Below, piece by piece: positions 25,272 to 35,283 of a DNA stretch of 64,000 bases. Each line of letters opens with the position of its first letter. Positions within the stretch are counted from its first letter, which is position 1. The translations under genes were made by a program, and so were the position numbers. The stretch comes from Azospirillum humicireducens. GTDB lineage: Bacteria > Pseudomonadota > Alphaproteobacteria > Azospirillales > Azospirillaceae. The notes beneath the pieces were generated by a model, which made no database searches, had not been told where the DNA came from, and was given only the letters and a program-made list of their open reading frames with translations. The stretch is taken from NCBI RefSeq assembly GCF_001639105.2, contig NZ_CP015285.1:1728501-1792500 (forward strand), read 5' to 3'.

Positions 25272-26660
25272 ATGACCTCTGCTCCGCGCGACTGCGACGT
25301 CCTGGTGGTCGGGGGCGGGAACGCAGGGCTCTGCGCCGCCATTTCCGCCCGCCGCTCCGGTGCCGCCGTCACTCTGCTGGAAAGCGCGCCCAAGGCGTTG
25401 CGCGGCGGCAACGCCCGCCATTCCCGCAATTTCCGCGTCATGCATGACCGGCCGACGCCCTGGCTGCAGGGCCGTTACCCCGCGCAGGACTACTGGGCCG
25501 ACCTGGAAGCGGTGACGGACGGTGCGGCCGACGAGAGGCTGGCGCGCCTGCTGATCGCCGAGTCCGCCGGCATCCTCGGCTGGATGGGCGAAAACGGCGT
25601 GCGCTTCCAGAGCGGTGCCGACGACGTTCTGCCCTATTCCCGCAAGACCGCCTTCTTCCTCGGCGGCGGCAAGGCGCTGGTGAATGCGCTCTACGCCACC
25701 GCCGAAGGGTTGGGCATCGCCATCCACTATGACAGCGAGGCCTGTGCGCTTCATTTGACGGGCGGGCTGCCCTCCGCCACCGTGCGCCATCCCATGGCCA
25801 TGCGGGTGATGCGGGCCGGCGCGGTCGTCGTCGCCTCCGGCGGATTCCAGGCCGACCGCGATTGGCTGCGCGACCAGTGGGGCGAGGCGGCCGACCGCTT
25901 CGTGATCCGCGGCACGCCCCATGCGACCGGCACCATGCTTCGGGCGCTGCTGGAGGAGGGGGCGCAGCCGGTGGGTGTCGCCGGCCATTGCCACATGGTC
26001 GCGGTGGACAGCCGCTCCCCCGGCTTCGATGCCGGCATCGTCACCCGGCTGGACGGGATCGCCCACGGCATCGTGGTGGACCGCGACGGCCGGCGCTTCG
26101 CCGACGAGGGGTCCCACACCGGGCCGACACGCTTCTCGGTGTGGGGGGAGCGCCTGGCGCGCTGTCCGGGCGCAGTCGCCTTCTCGATCTTCGACGCGGC
26201 CATCGAGACGCGCTTCCGCCCGTCCATCTTCCCGGCGATCCGCGCGGACGGCATCGGCGAATTGGCGGCGATGCTGGGCATCGATCCGGCGGCGCTGGAA
26301 ACCACAGTGGCCGGCTTCAACGCCGCCATCGGCGGCGACGGCTCCGCCTTGGGCGGCGACGGCTCCGCCATGGGCATCCAGCCACCGAAGACGCGGCTGG
26401 CCGCGCCGATCCTGGTTCCGCCCTTCGGTGCCTATCCGATGCGGGCCGGCATCACCTCCACCTGCCTCGGCTTGCGGGTCGACGAACAGGCGCGGGTCCT
26501 GCGGGAGGACGGACAGGCCATCGACGGCGTCTTCGCGGCGGGGGTGATCATGGCGCCCAACATCCTCGGCTCCGGCTATCTGGCGGGGAGCGCCATGTCC
26601 ATCGGGGCGGTGTTCGGGCGCATCGCCGGGCGGGAGGCCGCGGCCCATGCCCTGCACTGA
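25272..26660 (+). CDS. tcuA: FAD-dependent tricarballylate dehydrogenase TcuA
   Basis: A 462-aa flavoprotein of the fumarate reductase/succinate dehydrogenase family. The FAD-binding GxGxxG is in CDVLVVGGGNAGLCAAISARRSGAAVTLLE. TcuA-type features include LRGGNARHSRNFRVMHD, AFFLGGGKALVNALY, the catalytic-region GTPHATGTMLRALLEEGA and GRRFADEG, and the C-terminal flavin motif GVFAAGVIMAPNILGSGYLAGSAMSIGAVFGRIAGREAA. It would oxidise tricarballylate to cis-aconitate. Its last 14 bases overlap tcuB. The usual neighbours tcuR (LysR) and tcuC (transporter) are absent here. Confidence 0.92.
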   Translation: MTSAPRDCDVLVVGGGNAGLCAAISARRSGAAVTLLESAPKALRGGNARHSRNFRVMHDRPTPWLQGRYPAQDYWADLEAVTDGAADERLARLLIAESAGILGWMGENGVRFQSGADDVLPYSRKTAFFLGGGKALVNALYATAEGLGIAIHYDSEACALHLTGGLPSATVRHPMAMRVMRAGAVVVASGGFQADRDWLRDQWGEAADRFVIRGTPHATGTMLRALLEEGAQPVGVAGHCHMVAVDSRSPGFDAGIVTRLDGIAHGIVVDRDGRRFADEGSHTGPTRFSVWGERLARCPGAVAFSIFDAAIETRFRPSIFPAIRADGIGELAAMLGIDPAALETTVAGFNAAIGGDGSALGGDGSAMGIQPPKTRLAAPILVPPFGAYPMRAGITSTCLGLRVDEQARVLREDGQAIDGVFAAGVIMAPNILGSGYLAGSAMSIGAVFGRIAGREAAAHALH

Positions 26661-27792
26661 CGACAGCCCGGACCGGATCGCGGCAGAGGCGCGGCGGGCG
26701 CTGGAGATCTGCAACGCCTGCCAATACTGCAACGGCTATTGCGCGGTGTTCCGGGCGCTGAAGCCGCGGCGGCAGGTGGGGACGGCCGACCTGCTTTTCC
26801 TGGCAAATCTCTGCCACAATTGCCGGTCCTGCTATCACGCCTGCCAATACGCCCCGCCGCACGCCTTCGCCGTCAACCTGCCGAAAAGCCTCAGTCTGGT
26901 CAGGCAGAACTCCTACCGCGACCATACCTGGCCGCCCTTCCTGCGGGGACGGCTGCGCTATACCGGCAAGCCGGTGATCCTTGCCGCCCTGTTCGCGGTG
27001 GTAGCCCTGGCGCTGGCCGCGGCCTCGACGGTTCCCCCGGAGGCTCTGCTCGGACGGCACTCCGGCCCCGGTGCCTTCTACCGGGTGGTACCGTGGGAGA
27101 TCATGGCCGGGTTGGCGGGAGGCGTCCTGCTGTGGTCGCTGCTGGCCATCGGCTTCAGCGTCGCCGATTTCTGGCGCAGCATGGGTCCGGCCCCCTCGGG
27201 CGTGCCGCTGCTGCCGGTGTTGCGGGAGACGCTGCGCGACGTCGTCACCCTGCGCAATCTGGGCGGCGGCGGGGCCGGCTGCTTCTTGCGGGATGGCGGC
27301 AGGGACGGCGGTCTGTCCCAGGCGCGGCGGCGCTGCCACCATGCGCTGTTCTACGGCGTGGCGCTCTGCTTCGCCGCCACCGGCGTCGCCACGCTGTACG
27401 ATCATCTGCTGGGCTGGCAGGCGCCCTATCCGCTCGTCAGCCTGCCGGTCCTGCTGGGCAGCCTGGGCGGCGCCGGAATGCTGGCCGGCACGGCCGGGCT
27501 CGCCCTGCTGAAGCGCCGCGCCGATCCCGCACCGGTGGCCGAGAGCGTGACCGGCGCAGATTACGCGCTGTTGCTGCTGCTGTTCCTGACGGCGGTCAGC
27601 GGCTTCGCCCTGCTGGCCTTACGCGGGACGGCGGCGATGGGGCCGATGCTGCTGATCCATCTCGGCATCGTGCTCGGCCTGTTCGCGACGCTGCCCTATG
27701 GCAAGTTCCTGCATGCGCCGTTCCGCGTCGCCGCCCTGCTGCGGGCGGCGATGGAGCGGCAGGCAGAGGCCCGCAACCGGCCACCGGCCTGA
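26647..27792 (+). CDS. tcuB: TcuB, membrane iron-sulfur partner of TcuA
   Basis: A 381-aa protein that reoxidises the flavin of TcuA and passes electrons to the quinone pool. The N-terminus carries two ferredoxin-like clusters, CNACQYCNGYC and CHNCRSCYHACQYAPPHAFAVNLPK. The rest is a CitB/TcuB-type membrane domain with about six helices (for example PVILAALFAVVALALAAAS, IMAGLAGGVLLWSLLAIGF, LLLLLFLTAVSGFALLAL, MLLIHLGIVLGLFATLPYGKF) containing His residues placed for heme. It overlaps tcuA and is convergent with pyrC. Confidence 0.92.
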   Translation: MPCTDDSPDRIAAEARRALEICNACQYCNGYCAVFRALKPRRQVGTADLLFLANLCHNCRSCYHACQYAPPHAFAVNLPKSLSLVRQNSYRDHTWPPFLRGRLRYTGKPVILAALFAVVALALAAASTVPPEALLGRHSGPGAFYRVVPWEIMAGLAGGVLLWSLLAIGFSVADFWRSMGPAPSGVPLLPVLRETLRDVVTLRNLGGGGAGCFLRDGGRDGGLSQARRRCHHALFYGVALCFAATGVATLYDHLLGWQAPYPLVSLPVLLGSLGGAGMLAGTAGLALLKRRADPAPVAESVTGADYALLLLLFLTAVSGFALLALRGTAAMGPMLLIHLGIVLGLFATLPYGKFLHAPFRVAALLRAAMERQAEARNRPPA

Positions 27793-27821
27793 AGGACGGG
27801 CCGGACGGGCCGCGCCCTGCC

Positions 27822-28877
27822 TCAGACCGGACCGGCAAAGCGCCAGCGCAGGGTCTCGCCGCTGCGGAAGGGCAGCACGGCGTCGCCTTCGCTGACCAGG
27901 ATCAGGTCGGGAGCCACCGTCGGGCGGCGCTCCAACGCCACCTGCTCCTCGCTGACCGGCATGCCATAGAAGCGCGGGCCGTTGAGGCTGGCGAAGGCCT
28001 CCAGCTTGTCGAGCGCCCCGGCCTCCTCGAAGGCCTCGGCATAGAGTTCCAGCGCATTGGCGGCGGTGAAGCAGCCGGCGCAGCCGCAGGCCGATTCCTT
28101 GGCGGTGACGGTGTGCGGCGCGGTGTCGGTGCCGAGGAAGAACGGCCCTTCCCCGCTGGTCGCCGCCTCGACCAGAGCCAGCCGGTGCGTCTCGCGCTTG
28201 GCGATCGGCAGGCAGTAGAGGTGCGGACGGATGCCGCCCTGGAAGATGTGGCTGCGGTTGATCAGCAGATGATGCGCGGTGATGGTGGCGCCGATGCGAC
28301 CGCTGGCGGCGTGGGCGCGCACGAACTGCACGGCGTCGGAGGTCGTCACATGCTCCAGCACGACGCGCAGGGTCGGGTGGCGTTCCAGCAGCGGGGCCAG
28401 GATGGTGTCGATGAACACCGCCTCGCGGTCGAAGATGTCGACCGACTGGTCGGTCACCTCGCCATGGATCAGCAGCGGCATGCCGATCTCCGCCATGCGC
28501 TCCAGCACCGGGGCGATGCGGGCGATGTCGGTGACGCCATGGGCGCTGTTGGTGGTGGCGTTGGCCGGATAGAGCTTGGCGGCGGCGAACACCCCGTCCT
28601 CGAAGCCCTGCGCCAGATCGGCGGCGTCGGTGCCGTCGGTCAGATAGGCCACCATGAGGGGGGTGAAGGCGACGCCGTCCGGCAAGGCCGCCAGGATGCG
28701 CTCGCGATAGGCCACCGCATCGGCGGAGGTCGCAACCGGCGGCTTCAGGTTCGGCATCACGATGGCGCGGCCGAACTGACGGGCGGTGAAGGGCAGGACC
28801 GCCTTCAGCATGGCGCCGTCGCGCAGATGGACATGCCAGTCGTCGGGACGGCGGATGACAATTCGGTCGTACGGCAT
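27822..28877 (-). CDS. pyrC: Dihydroorotase (class II, PyrC)
   Basis: A 351-aa zinc amidohydrolase closing carbamoyl-aspartate to dihydroorotate in pyrimidine synthesis. The zinc site is DWHVHLRDG (HxH), the carboxylated Lys is in [13 protein letters not shown], further ligands are in LLIHGE and VVLEHVTT, and the catalytic Asp is in FLGTDTAPH. The length matches the homodimeric E. coli type. The ATG at 28877 ([18 protein letters not shown]) is the natural start; a longer frame to 29003 is not supported. Confidence 0.97.
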   Translation of the reverse strand: MPYDRIVIRRPDDWHVHLRDGAMLKAVLPFTARQFGRAIVMPNLKPPVATSADAVAYRERILAALPDGVAFTPLMVAYLTDGTDAADLAQGFEDGVFAAAKLYPANATTNSAHGVTDIARIAPVLERMAEIGMPLLIHGEVTDQSVDIFDREAVFIDTILAPLLERHPTLRVVLEHVTTSDAVQFVRAHAASGRIGATITAHHLLINRSHIFQGGIRPHLYCLPIAKRETHRLALVEAATSGEGPFFLGTDTAPHTVTAKESACGCAGCFTAANALELYAEAFEEAGALDKLEAFASLNGPRFYGMPVSEEQVALERRPTVAPDLILVSEGDAVLPFRSGETLRWRFAGPV

Positions 28878-29048
28878 GGATCGGGTCCCGGCGCTGCTGT
28901 CGGATGGGGCGGTTGGCCTGGACGACGTTCTATCGCCATCGCCGCGGCATCTCAACAGAGGCGGTCCCCGGAAGAGGGGCGCGGATCGCGAGCGGCGCCC
29001 CACCCGCCGGCCGGCGTTGGCGGGTGGGGTTGGCCGTTCCGGTGAGCC

Positions 29049-29627
29049 TTACTGGATGGTGGTCGAGGTCTTCACCCCCAGGATGCCGTCGATCTTGGCG
29101 GCCTGCTCCGCCGTCACCGGCTTGCCGCCGATGCTGGCGAGCTGCTGCCGGGCCTCGGCCACGGCCTTGTCGCGGGCGGCGCCGTCCTTCAGCGCATGGG
29201 CGGCCAGCATCTGCTCGTGATACTTGCCGAGCTGGGCGGACAGCTGGTCGGACGGCTTGGCGCCCAGTTCCTTGGCGACCGCCTCGGCCTGGGTCTTGGT
29301 CACTTCGGCCTTCGGGGTGGCCGCGACCTGCTCATGCTTGCTCTTGCCGGCATCCGCCTTGGTGGCGTCCGCCTTCGGCGCCTCGATCTTGGTGGCTTCG
29401 GTCTTGGTGGCCTCGCTCTTGGTGACGGCCTTCTGCTCGGCCTTCAAAGCCGGGGCGGGGGTCGTCGTCGTGGAGTCGGTCGTCGCGGCGGGGGCCGGCG
29501 TGGCCGGAACGGCCGGCGCGACCGTTGCCGCACCCGCGCTCAGCACGGGGGCCGTCGCCATCAGGGCGACGAACGCAAAGGTCGAAACGGACGAGCGGAT
29601 ACGCGACCCAAAGACGGTGCCGGACAT
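29049..29627 (-). CDS. Secreted low-complexity Ala/Thr/Lys-rich protein
   Basis: A 192-aa protein starting at an ATG with GGAGAA five bases upstream. Residues 1 to about 33 form a signal peptide (basic start, then VSTFAFVALMATAPVLSAGAA). A Pro/Ala/Thr stretch follows, then an imperfect repeat of the type K(T/A)EATK, KADATK, KAEVTK (about residues 65-110), and a helical C-terminal part ending VKTSTTIQ. No enzyme motif is visible. It would be periplasmic or exported. I do not recognise the family; repeats of this kind resemble Lys/Ala-rich envelope or histone-like tails. Confidence 0.75.
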   Translation of the reverse strand: MSGTVFGSRIRSSVSTFAFVALMATAPVLSAGAATVAPAVPATPAPAATTDSTTTTPAPALKAEQKAVTKSEATKTEATKIEAPKADATKADAGKSKHEQVAATPKAEVTKTQAEAVAKELGAKPSDQLSAQLGKYHEQMLAAHALKDGAARDKAVAEARQQLASIGGKPVTAEQAAKIDGILGVKTSTTIQ

Positions 29628-29834
29628 TTGGTTTCTCCATTTCGGTGAGCGATCCTCGTTGCGGGATCGTGCTTAGATGAACGCGGCCCCGCTGCCGTTC
29701 ATTCCACGCCCTTCCAAAAAATCTTCGTGCCTCACGAAAAATTTTCCCCCCGCGTTTTTGGGCGCAGGTGACGGGACCGGCGAAAGGGTCTAGAAAACGC
29801 ACGCTTTTCCTATTCCAAGCGCGGACCCTCTCCG

Positions 29835-31184
29835 ATGAGCCTGATCACGCCCCGCACCCCGCCCGGAACGATGGAGCTGCTGCCGCGCCAGCAGGTGGCC
29901 TTCCAGCGCATGCTGGACACCATCCGCCGCGGTTACGAGCGGTTCGGCTTCGTCCCCGTCGAAACCCCGGTGTTCGAGACGGTCGACACGCTGCTGACCA
30001 AGTCGGGCGGCGAGACGGAGAAGCAGGTCTATTTCGTCCAGTCCACCGGCGCCATCCAGCAGGGCAACAAGCCGGAGCTGGCGCTGCGCTTCGACCTGAC
30101 GGTGCCGCTCGCCCGCTATGTGGCGGAGCATGAGCGCGACCTCGCCTTCCCCTTCCGCCGCTACCAGATCCAGCGGGTCTATCGCGGCGAGCGGGCGCAG
30201 CGCGGGCGCTTCCGCGAATTCTACCAGTGCGACATCGACGTGATCGGCAAGGACAGCCTGTCCGCCCATTACGACGCCGAGATCCCGGCGGTCATCCACC
30301 ATGTCTTCACCGAGCTGAATTTCGGCGGCTTCACCATCAATGTGAACAACCGCAAGATCCTGCTGGGCCTGCTCGACGGGCTGGGCGTCGCCGACGCCGA
30401 CACCCGCGTGCTGGTGCTGCGCGAGATCGACAAGCTGGACAAGATCGGCCAGGACAAGGTGCGCGCCAGCCTGCTCGGCCTCGGCGTGACCGAGCATGCC
30501 GCCGACACCATCCTGTCGCTGATCGCCATGAAGGGCACCAATGCCGAAACGCTGGCGGCGCTCGGCGCGCTCGACATCGAGAATGCCATCTTCCGCGAGG
30601 GCGTCGGCGAACTGACCACCGTCATCGAGGGGCTGAACGCCTTCCAGGTGCCGGAGGGGACGGTGCGCATCAACCTCGCCATCGCGCGGGGCCTCGATTA
30701 CTACACCGGCACCGTCTACGAGACCTTCCTGAACGACCATCCCGGCATCGGCTCGGTCTGCTCGGGCGGGCGCTACGAGAATCTCGCCAGCCACTACACC
30801 AAGTCGAAGCTGCCGGGCGTCGGCATCTCCATCGGCGCCACCCGCCTGTTCTACCAGCTGATGGAAGCCGGCCTGATCAAGGACGCCGCCCCCACCGCCC
30901 AGCTGCTGGTGACGCAGATGGACCCGGCCCTGTCCGCCGATTACTTCCGCATGGCGAGCGAGCTGCGCGCCGCCGGCATCAACACGGAAATCCAGCTGGA
31001 CGGCGGCAAGATCGCCAAGCAGATGAAATACGCCGACCGCGCCGGCATCCCCGTCGTCCTGCTGATGGGCTCCGACGAGAAGGCCCGCGGCACCGCGACC
31101 CTGAAGCATCTGGTCAAGGGCGAGCAGGTCGAGGTCCCGCTGGCGGAACTGGCCGCGCGCGCGAAGGCACTGCTGGAGGGGTGA
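29835..31184 (+). CDS. hisS: Histidine--tRNA ligase
   Basis: A 449-aa class II aminoacyl-tRNA synthetase. Motif 1 region is [38 protein letters not shown]. Motif 2 is [31 protein letters not shown]. Histidine-binding peptides are [13 protein letters not shown] and SGGRYENL, and motif 3 is [13 protein letters not shown]. The C-terminal anticodon-binding domain begins about [11 protein letters not shown]. The RERAQRGRF and GTMELLP variants place it in the alphaproteobacterial HisS group, which reads a tRNA-His lacking G-1. That last point is family knowledge, not seen here. Confidence 0.97.
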   Translation: MSLITPRTPPGTMELLPRQQVAFQRMLDTIRRGYERFGFVPVETPVFETVDTLLTKSGGETEKQVYFVQSTGAIQQGNKPELALRFDLTVPLARYVAEHERDLAFPFRRYQIQRVYRGERAQRGRFREFYQCDIDVIGKDSLSAHYDAEIPAVIHHVFTELNFGGFTINVNNRKILLGLLDGLGVADADTRVLVLREIDKLDKIGQDKVRASLLGLGVTEHAADTILSLIAMKGTNAETLAALGALDIENAIFREGVGELTTVIEGLNAFQVPEGTVRINLAIARGLDYYTGTVYETFLNDHPGIGSVCSGGRYENLASHYTKSKLPGVGISIGATRLFYQLMEAGLIKDAAPTAQLLVTQMDPALSADYFRMASELRAAGINTEIQLDGGKIAKQMKYADRAGIPVVLLMGSDEKARGTATLKHLVKGEQVEVPLAELAARAKALLEG

Positions 31185-31282
31185 GGACGGTCCGTCCTTA
31201 AACCCCCCGTTAACCATGACTCCCCTACCGTTCCGGCCGACACCGATCATGTGGGTCGGGCGGCAGGGGACACGCATCCGGT

Positions 31283-34200
31283 ATGGCTAAGGCGTGGGTG
31301 CAGGCGGGGCGCTGGCTGCGGCGCGCGGTGATCGGGGTCGCCTTGACGACCACCGTCGCCGCCGCCGGCTATGCCGGCTGGCGCGAGATGGAAACGTCGC
31401 GGCTCCAGGCGCGGCTGCTGTCCGGCGTCGCCCAGTCGATGACCGTGTCCTTGCGCGAAGGCCCCAACCCGGCGGCGCGCTATCCCGCCCACGGCCCCTA
31501 TAACGAGCGCCTCGGCTACACCGCCCTGCCCGGCCAGCTCGACCTGCTGACCCGCGACCTCTATGCGGTCGAACAGCAGGCGGTGCTGTCCCCGGCGCTC
31601 GACCGTTTCATGGCCGGCGGCGGCTTTCCGATCTACCGGGAAAAGACCCAGGCCGGCCTGACCCTGCTCGACCGCAACGGCGTGCCGATGTACGCCGCGC
31701 GCTATCCCGAACGGGTGTTCGACGGCTTCGACGACGTGCCGAAGCTGGTCGCCGACACCCTGCTGTTCATCGAGAACCGCGAATTGCTGAACGCGGACGA
31801 GCCGCGCCGCAACCCGGCGGTGGAGTGGGACCGTTTCGGCGCGGCGGTGGCGATGCTGCCCCTGCAGGTGATCCGGCCGGGCCAGCGCTCCCCCGGCGGC
31901 TCGACGCTCGCCACCCAGATCGAGAAATACCGGCATTCGCCGGACGGCCAGACCACCGGCGGCGTGGAGAAGCTGCGCCAGATGATGTCGGCCAGCATCC
32001 GCGCCTACCGCGACGGCGAGGACACCACCGAGGCGCGCCGGCGCGTGCTGGTCGATTACCTGAACTCCACCCCGCTGACCGCCAGGGCCGGCTTCGGCGA
32101 GGTGAACGGGCTGGGCGACGGGCTGTGGGCCTGGTTCGGCACCGACCTGTCGATCGCCAAGCGCGTGCTGGCCGAACCCGCTGCCGAACCGCGCGCCCTG
32201 CGGCTGAAGGCGCTGGCCTACAAGCAGGTGCTGGCGCTGCTGCTGGCCCAGCGGCGGCCGTCCTATTACCTGATCCAGGACCGCGCGGCGCTCGACCGGC
32301 TGGCCGATGCCCATCTGCGGGCGCTGGCCCAGGCCGGCGTCATCGACCCGGCGCTGCGCGACTCCGCGCTTGCCATCCGGCTGGCCTTCCGCGAGGAGGC
32401 GCCGTCGCCCCCCGCCACCTCCTTCATCGAACAGAAGGCGACCAACGCCGTCCGCGCCCGGCTGCTCGGCATGCTGGGGGTGCCCAGCCTCTACCAGCTC
32501 GACCGGCTCGACCTGACCGCGCAATCGACCCTGGATGCGGAAACCCAGGCCCGCGTGGTCGAGGTGCTGGGCAAGCTGAACGATCCCGACTCCGCCCGCA
32601 AGCTGGGGCTGACCGGCGAACGGCTGCTCGACGCCCGCAACAACGACCTGTCGAAGCTGGTCTATTCGATCACCCTGTACGAGCGCGGGCCGGAGGCCAA
32701 TTACCTCCGCGTCCAGGCCGACAATCTCGACCAGCCGCTGGACATCAACGAAGGCGCCAAGCTCGATCTCGGCTCCACCGCCAAGCTGCGCACGCTGGTG
32801 ACATATCTGCAGATCGTGGTGGAGCTGCACAGCCGCTACGCCCATCTGCCGAAGGATTTCCTCGCCGATGTCGAGGACGAGGCGTCGGACAACCTGACGC
32901 GCTGGGCGGCCTCCTGGCTGACGACCGCGCCCGACCGCCGGCTGCCGGCCATGCTGGATGCGGCGATGGAACGGCGCTATTCCGCCAGTCCGGGCGAGGT
33001 GTTCTTCACCGGCGGCGGCCAGCACAGCTTCGTGAACTTCAACAAGGACGACAACGGCCGCATCATGACCTTGCAGGAAGCGCTGCGCAGCAGCGTCAAC
33101 CTGCCCTTCATCCGGCTGATGCGCGACATCGTCCAGTTCTACATGGACGAGGGGGCCGACGATGGCGCCGATATCCTGCGCACCCCCGATCACCCCGCCC
33201 GTCAGGCCTATCTGGCCCGCTTCGCCGACCGCGAGGGCTCGGACTTCCTCAACCGCTTCTACAACGACTACCGCAGGCGGACCCCGGACGAGGCGCTGGC
33301 CCGGCTGGCGGCGCGGTCGCGCCCGGTGCCCTACCGGCTGGCGGTGGTCTTCCGCACCGTGCGGCCCAAGGCCGGGCTCGCCGAGTTTTCCGCCTTCCTG
33401 CGCGCCCGGCTGCCGGGAAGCACGCTGTCCGACGGCGAGCTTTCGGCGCTCTACGCCAAATACGGGCCGGACCGCTTCCCGCTGAACGACCTCGGCTATC
33501 TCGCCCGCGTCCATCCGCTGGAACTGTGGCTGGTCGCGCATCTCCAGAACAATCCGAACGCCACCAGGGCCGAGATTCTGGCCGCCAGCGCCGACGAACG
33601 CCAGGAAAGCTACCGCTGGCTGTTCAAGAAGGGCATGGCCGCCCAGAACACCCGCATCCGCATCGGGCTGGAGGAGGAGGCGTTCAAGCGCATCACCGCC
33701 CAATGGCGCAGCGTCGGCTACCCCTTCGACACGCTGGTGCCGTCGCTGGCGACCTCCATCGGCAGCTCCGCAGACCGTCCGGCGGCGCTGGCCGAGCTGA
33801 TGGGGCTGATCCTGAACGACGGGGTGCGCCAGCCGACCGTGCGGATCCGCTCGCTGCATTTCGCCGCCGGCACGCCCTATGAGACGAAGCTGGGGCTGGG
33901 GCCGCTGAAGGGCGAGCGCGTGCTGCATCCGGAGGTCTGCGCAACCTTGCGCCGTGCCCTGATGGACGTGGCGCAGAACGGCACCGCCAAGCGGGTGTGG
34001 GGCTCCTTCAAGGATCCGTCGGGGGCCGTGATCCCGATGGGCGGCAAGACCGGCACCGGCGACCACCGGCTCGACCGGTGGGGGCCGGGCGGCGTGCTGC
34101 TGGAATCGAAGGCGGTCGCCCGCACCGCCACCTTCGTCTTCTACATTGGCGACCGCTTCTTCGGCACCATGACCGCCTTCGTCCAGGGGCCGGAGGCCGA

Positions 34201-34327
34201 CGACTACCGCTTCACCAGCGCCTTGCCGGCCCAGTTGCTGAAGAGCCTCGCTCCCGCGCTCCAGCCGCTGATCGACCAGAACGCCACCCGCACCGCCGAC
34301 ACGCGGACGGCCCCGGCCGGCCTGTGA
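31283..34327 (+). CDS. Large class A penicillin-binding protein-like transglycosylase/transpeptidase
   Basis: A 1014-aa membrane-anchored peptidoglycan synthase. A helix (about 15-30, AVIGVALTTTVAAAGYAGW) anchors it. The glycosyltransferase-51 domain has a divergent catalytic segment FIENRELLNADEPRRNPAVEWDRF (Glu164) and RSPGGSTLATQIEKY. The transpeptidase domain has S498-T-A-K501 (LDLGSTAKLRT), S604-V-N606 and K922-T-G (GGKTGTGDH). The spacing from SVN to KTG is over 300 residues, much longer than in PBP1a/1b, so a large insertion separates the motifs. It stands after hisS with 98 bp between. It is probably a specialised cell-wall synthase. Confidence 0.88.
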   Translation: MAKAWVQAGRWLRRAVIGVALTTTVAAAGYAGWREMETSRLQARLLSGVAQSMTVSLREGPNPAARYPAHGPYNERLGYTALPGQLDLLTRDLYAVEQQAVLSPALDRFMAGGGFPIYREKTQAGLTLLDRNGVPMYAARYPERVFDGFDDVPKLVADTLLFIENRELLNADEPRRNPAVEWDRFGAAVAMLPLQVIRPGQRSPGGSTLATQIEKYRHSPDGQTTGGVEKLRQMMSASIRAYRDGEDTTEARRRVLVDYLNSTPLTARAGFGEVNGLGDGLWAWFGTDLSIAKRVLAEPAAEPRALRLKALAYKQVLALLLAQRRPSYYLIQDRAALDRLADAHLRALAQAGVIDPALRDSALAIRLAFREEAPSPPATSFIEQKATNAVRARLLGMLGVPSLYQLDRLDLTAQSTLDAETQARVVEVLGKLNDPDSARKLGLTGERLLDARNNDLSKLVYSITLYERGPEANYLRVQADNLDQPLDINEGAKLDLGSTAKLRTLVTYLQIVVELHSRYAHLPKDFLADVEDEASDNLTRWAASWLTTAPDRRLPAMLDAAMERRYSASPGEVFFTGGGQHSFVNFNKDDNGRIMTLQEALRSSVNLPFIRLMRDIVQFYMDEGADDGADILRTPDHPARQAYLARFADREGSDFLNRFYNDYRRRTPDEALARLAARSRPVPYRLAVVFRTVRPKAGLAEFSAFLRARLPGSTLSDGELSALYAKYGPDRFPLNDLGYLARVHPLELWLVAHLQNNPNATRAEILAASADERQESYRWLFKKGMAAQNTRIRIGLEEEAFKRITAQWRSVGYPFDTLVPSLATSIGSSADRPAALAELMGLILNDGVRQPTVRIRSLHFAAGTPYETKLGLGPLKGERVLHPEVCATLRRALMDVAQNGTAKRVWGSFKDPSGAVIPMGGKTGTGDHRLDRWGPGGVLLESKAVARTATFVFYIGDRFFGTMTAFVQGPEADDYRFTSALPAQLLKSLAPALQPLIDQNATRTADTRTAPAGL

Positions 34328-34510
34328 GGTGTGGCGCCTTTCGCCGACGGGCCTTCTGCCGCTCCCGTCGCCCATGCTAGGATGGGCTGGCCCGGTCCGC
34401 CCCTTGGACGGCGGCGGGACGTGGAACATTGGACAGGGTCGCGAAACCTGTTTCATGATGTTCCAAACGTTCCATCCGCCGCGGTTTCCGGCGAAATTCC
34501 GCCGCGCCCC

Positions 34511-34539
34511 TTGACGCGCCCCCCCGATTGCCGTATGCA
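34511..34539 (+). promoter_or_regulatory. Sigma-70 promoter of rplY
   Basis: TTGACG (34511-34516), exactly 17 bases and TATGCA (34534-34539). Transcription would start about 50 bases before the rplY ATG. Confidence 0.7.
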
Positions 34540-34598
34540 CGCCGCGCACGCGTCGGCACCCCTGGAGGCCGGCGCCCTTTTCGTTTTGGAGCATCGTC

Positions 34599-35192
34599 AT
34601 GACCAAGATCATTCCGCTCGGCGCTGAGACGCGCGAACGGGCCGGCAAGGGGACCGCCCGCCAGACCCGCCGTGACGGCCGTATTCCGGCCGTCATCTAC
34701 GGTGGTAAGCAGGCTCCCCTGACCATTTCGCTCGAGAAGTTCGAGTTCACCCGCGTCCTGCATCAGCCGGGCTTCTTCACGCACCTGTTCGACGTCACCG
34801 TCGACGGCACCGCCCATCGCGTCCTGCCGCGCGACGTGCAGTTCCACCCGGTGACCGACGTCCCGCTGCATGTCGACTTCCTGCGCGTTTCGTCCGACAC
34901 CCGCATCAACGTGCAGGTTCCGGTCGAGTTCGCCGACCAGGACAAGTCGGCCGGCCTGAAGCGCGGCGGTGTGCTGAACATCGTCCGTCACGAGCTGGAG
35001 CTGAGCTGCCCGGCCGACAACATCCCCGAGCACATCACCATCTCGTGCGAGGGCTTCGACGTCGGCGACTCGATCCACATCTCCTCGGTCAAGCTGCCGG
35101 AGGGTGTGACCTCGACGATCACCGACCGCGATTTCACCATCGCGACCATCGTTGCCCCGTCGGGCCTGAAGTCGGAAGAAGCCGCTTCCTGA
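34599..35192 (+). CDS. rplY: 50S ribosomal protein L25/general stress protein Ctc
   Basis: A 197-aa protein of the Ctc/TL5 type that binds 5S rRNA. The N-terminal L25 domain has [26 protein letters not shown] and [22 protein letters not shown]. The C-terminal beta domain, typical of the longer Ctc form, includes [43 protein letters not shown] clear promoter lies upstream and a strong terminator follows at 35227-35255, so it is a single-gene unit or leads weakly into pth. Confidence 0.96.
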   Translation: MTKIIPLGAETRERAGKGTARQTRRDGRIPAVIYGGKQAPLTISLEKFEFTRVLHQPGFFTHLFDVTVDGTAHRVLPRDVQFHPVTDVPLHVDFLRVSSDTRINVQVPVEFADQDKSAGLKRGGVLNIVRHELELSCPADNIPEHITISCEGFDVGDSIHISSVKLPEGVTSTITDRDFTIATIVAPSGLKSEEAAS

Positions 35193-35226
35193 TCCGAAGC
35201 GCTCATCCGCCAGGGATGGTTACAGT

Positions 35227-35255
35227 GGGGGGCTTCGGCCCCCCGCTTCGTTTTG
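35227..35255 (+). terminator. Rho-independent terminator after rplY
   Basis: A 7-bp GGGGGGC/GCCCCCC stem capped by a TTCG tetraloop (35227-35244), followed by GCTTCGTTTTG. A typical intrinsic terminator. Confidence 0.85.
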
Positions 35256-35283
35256 TGGAGTTGCCTTTCAAAGGGTGAGGGAC

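Noticed and set aside
31247-34696. 1149-residue open frame on the - strand
   Set aside because: Antisense to the PBP gene; low-complexity Gln/Gly/Arg/His composition and no recognisable domain.
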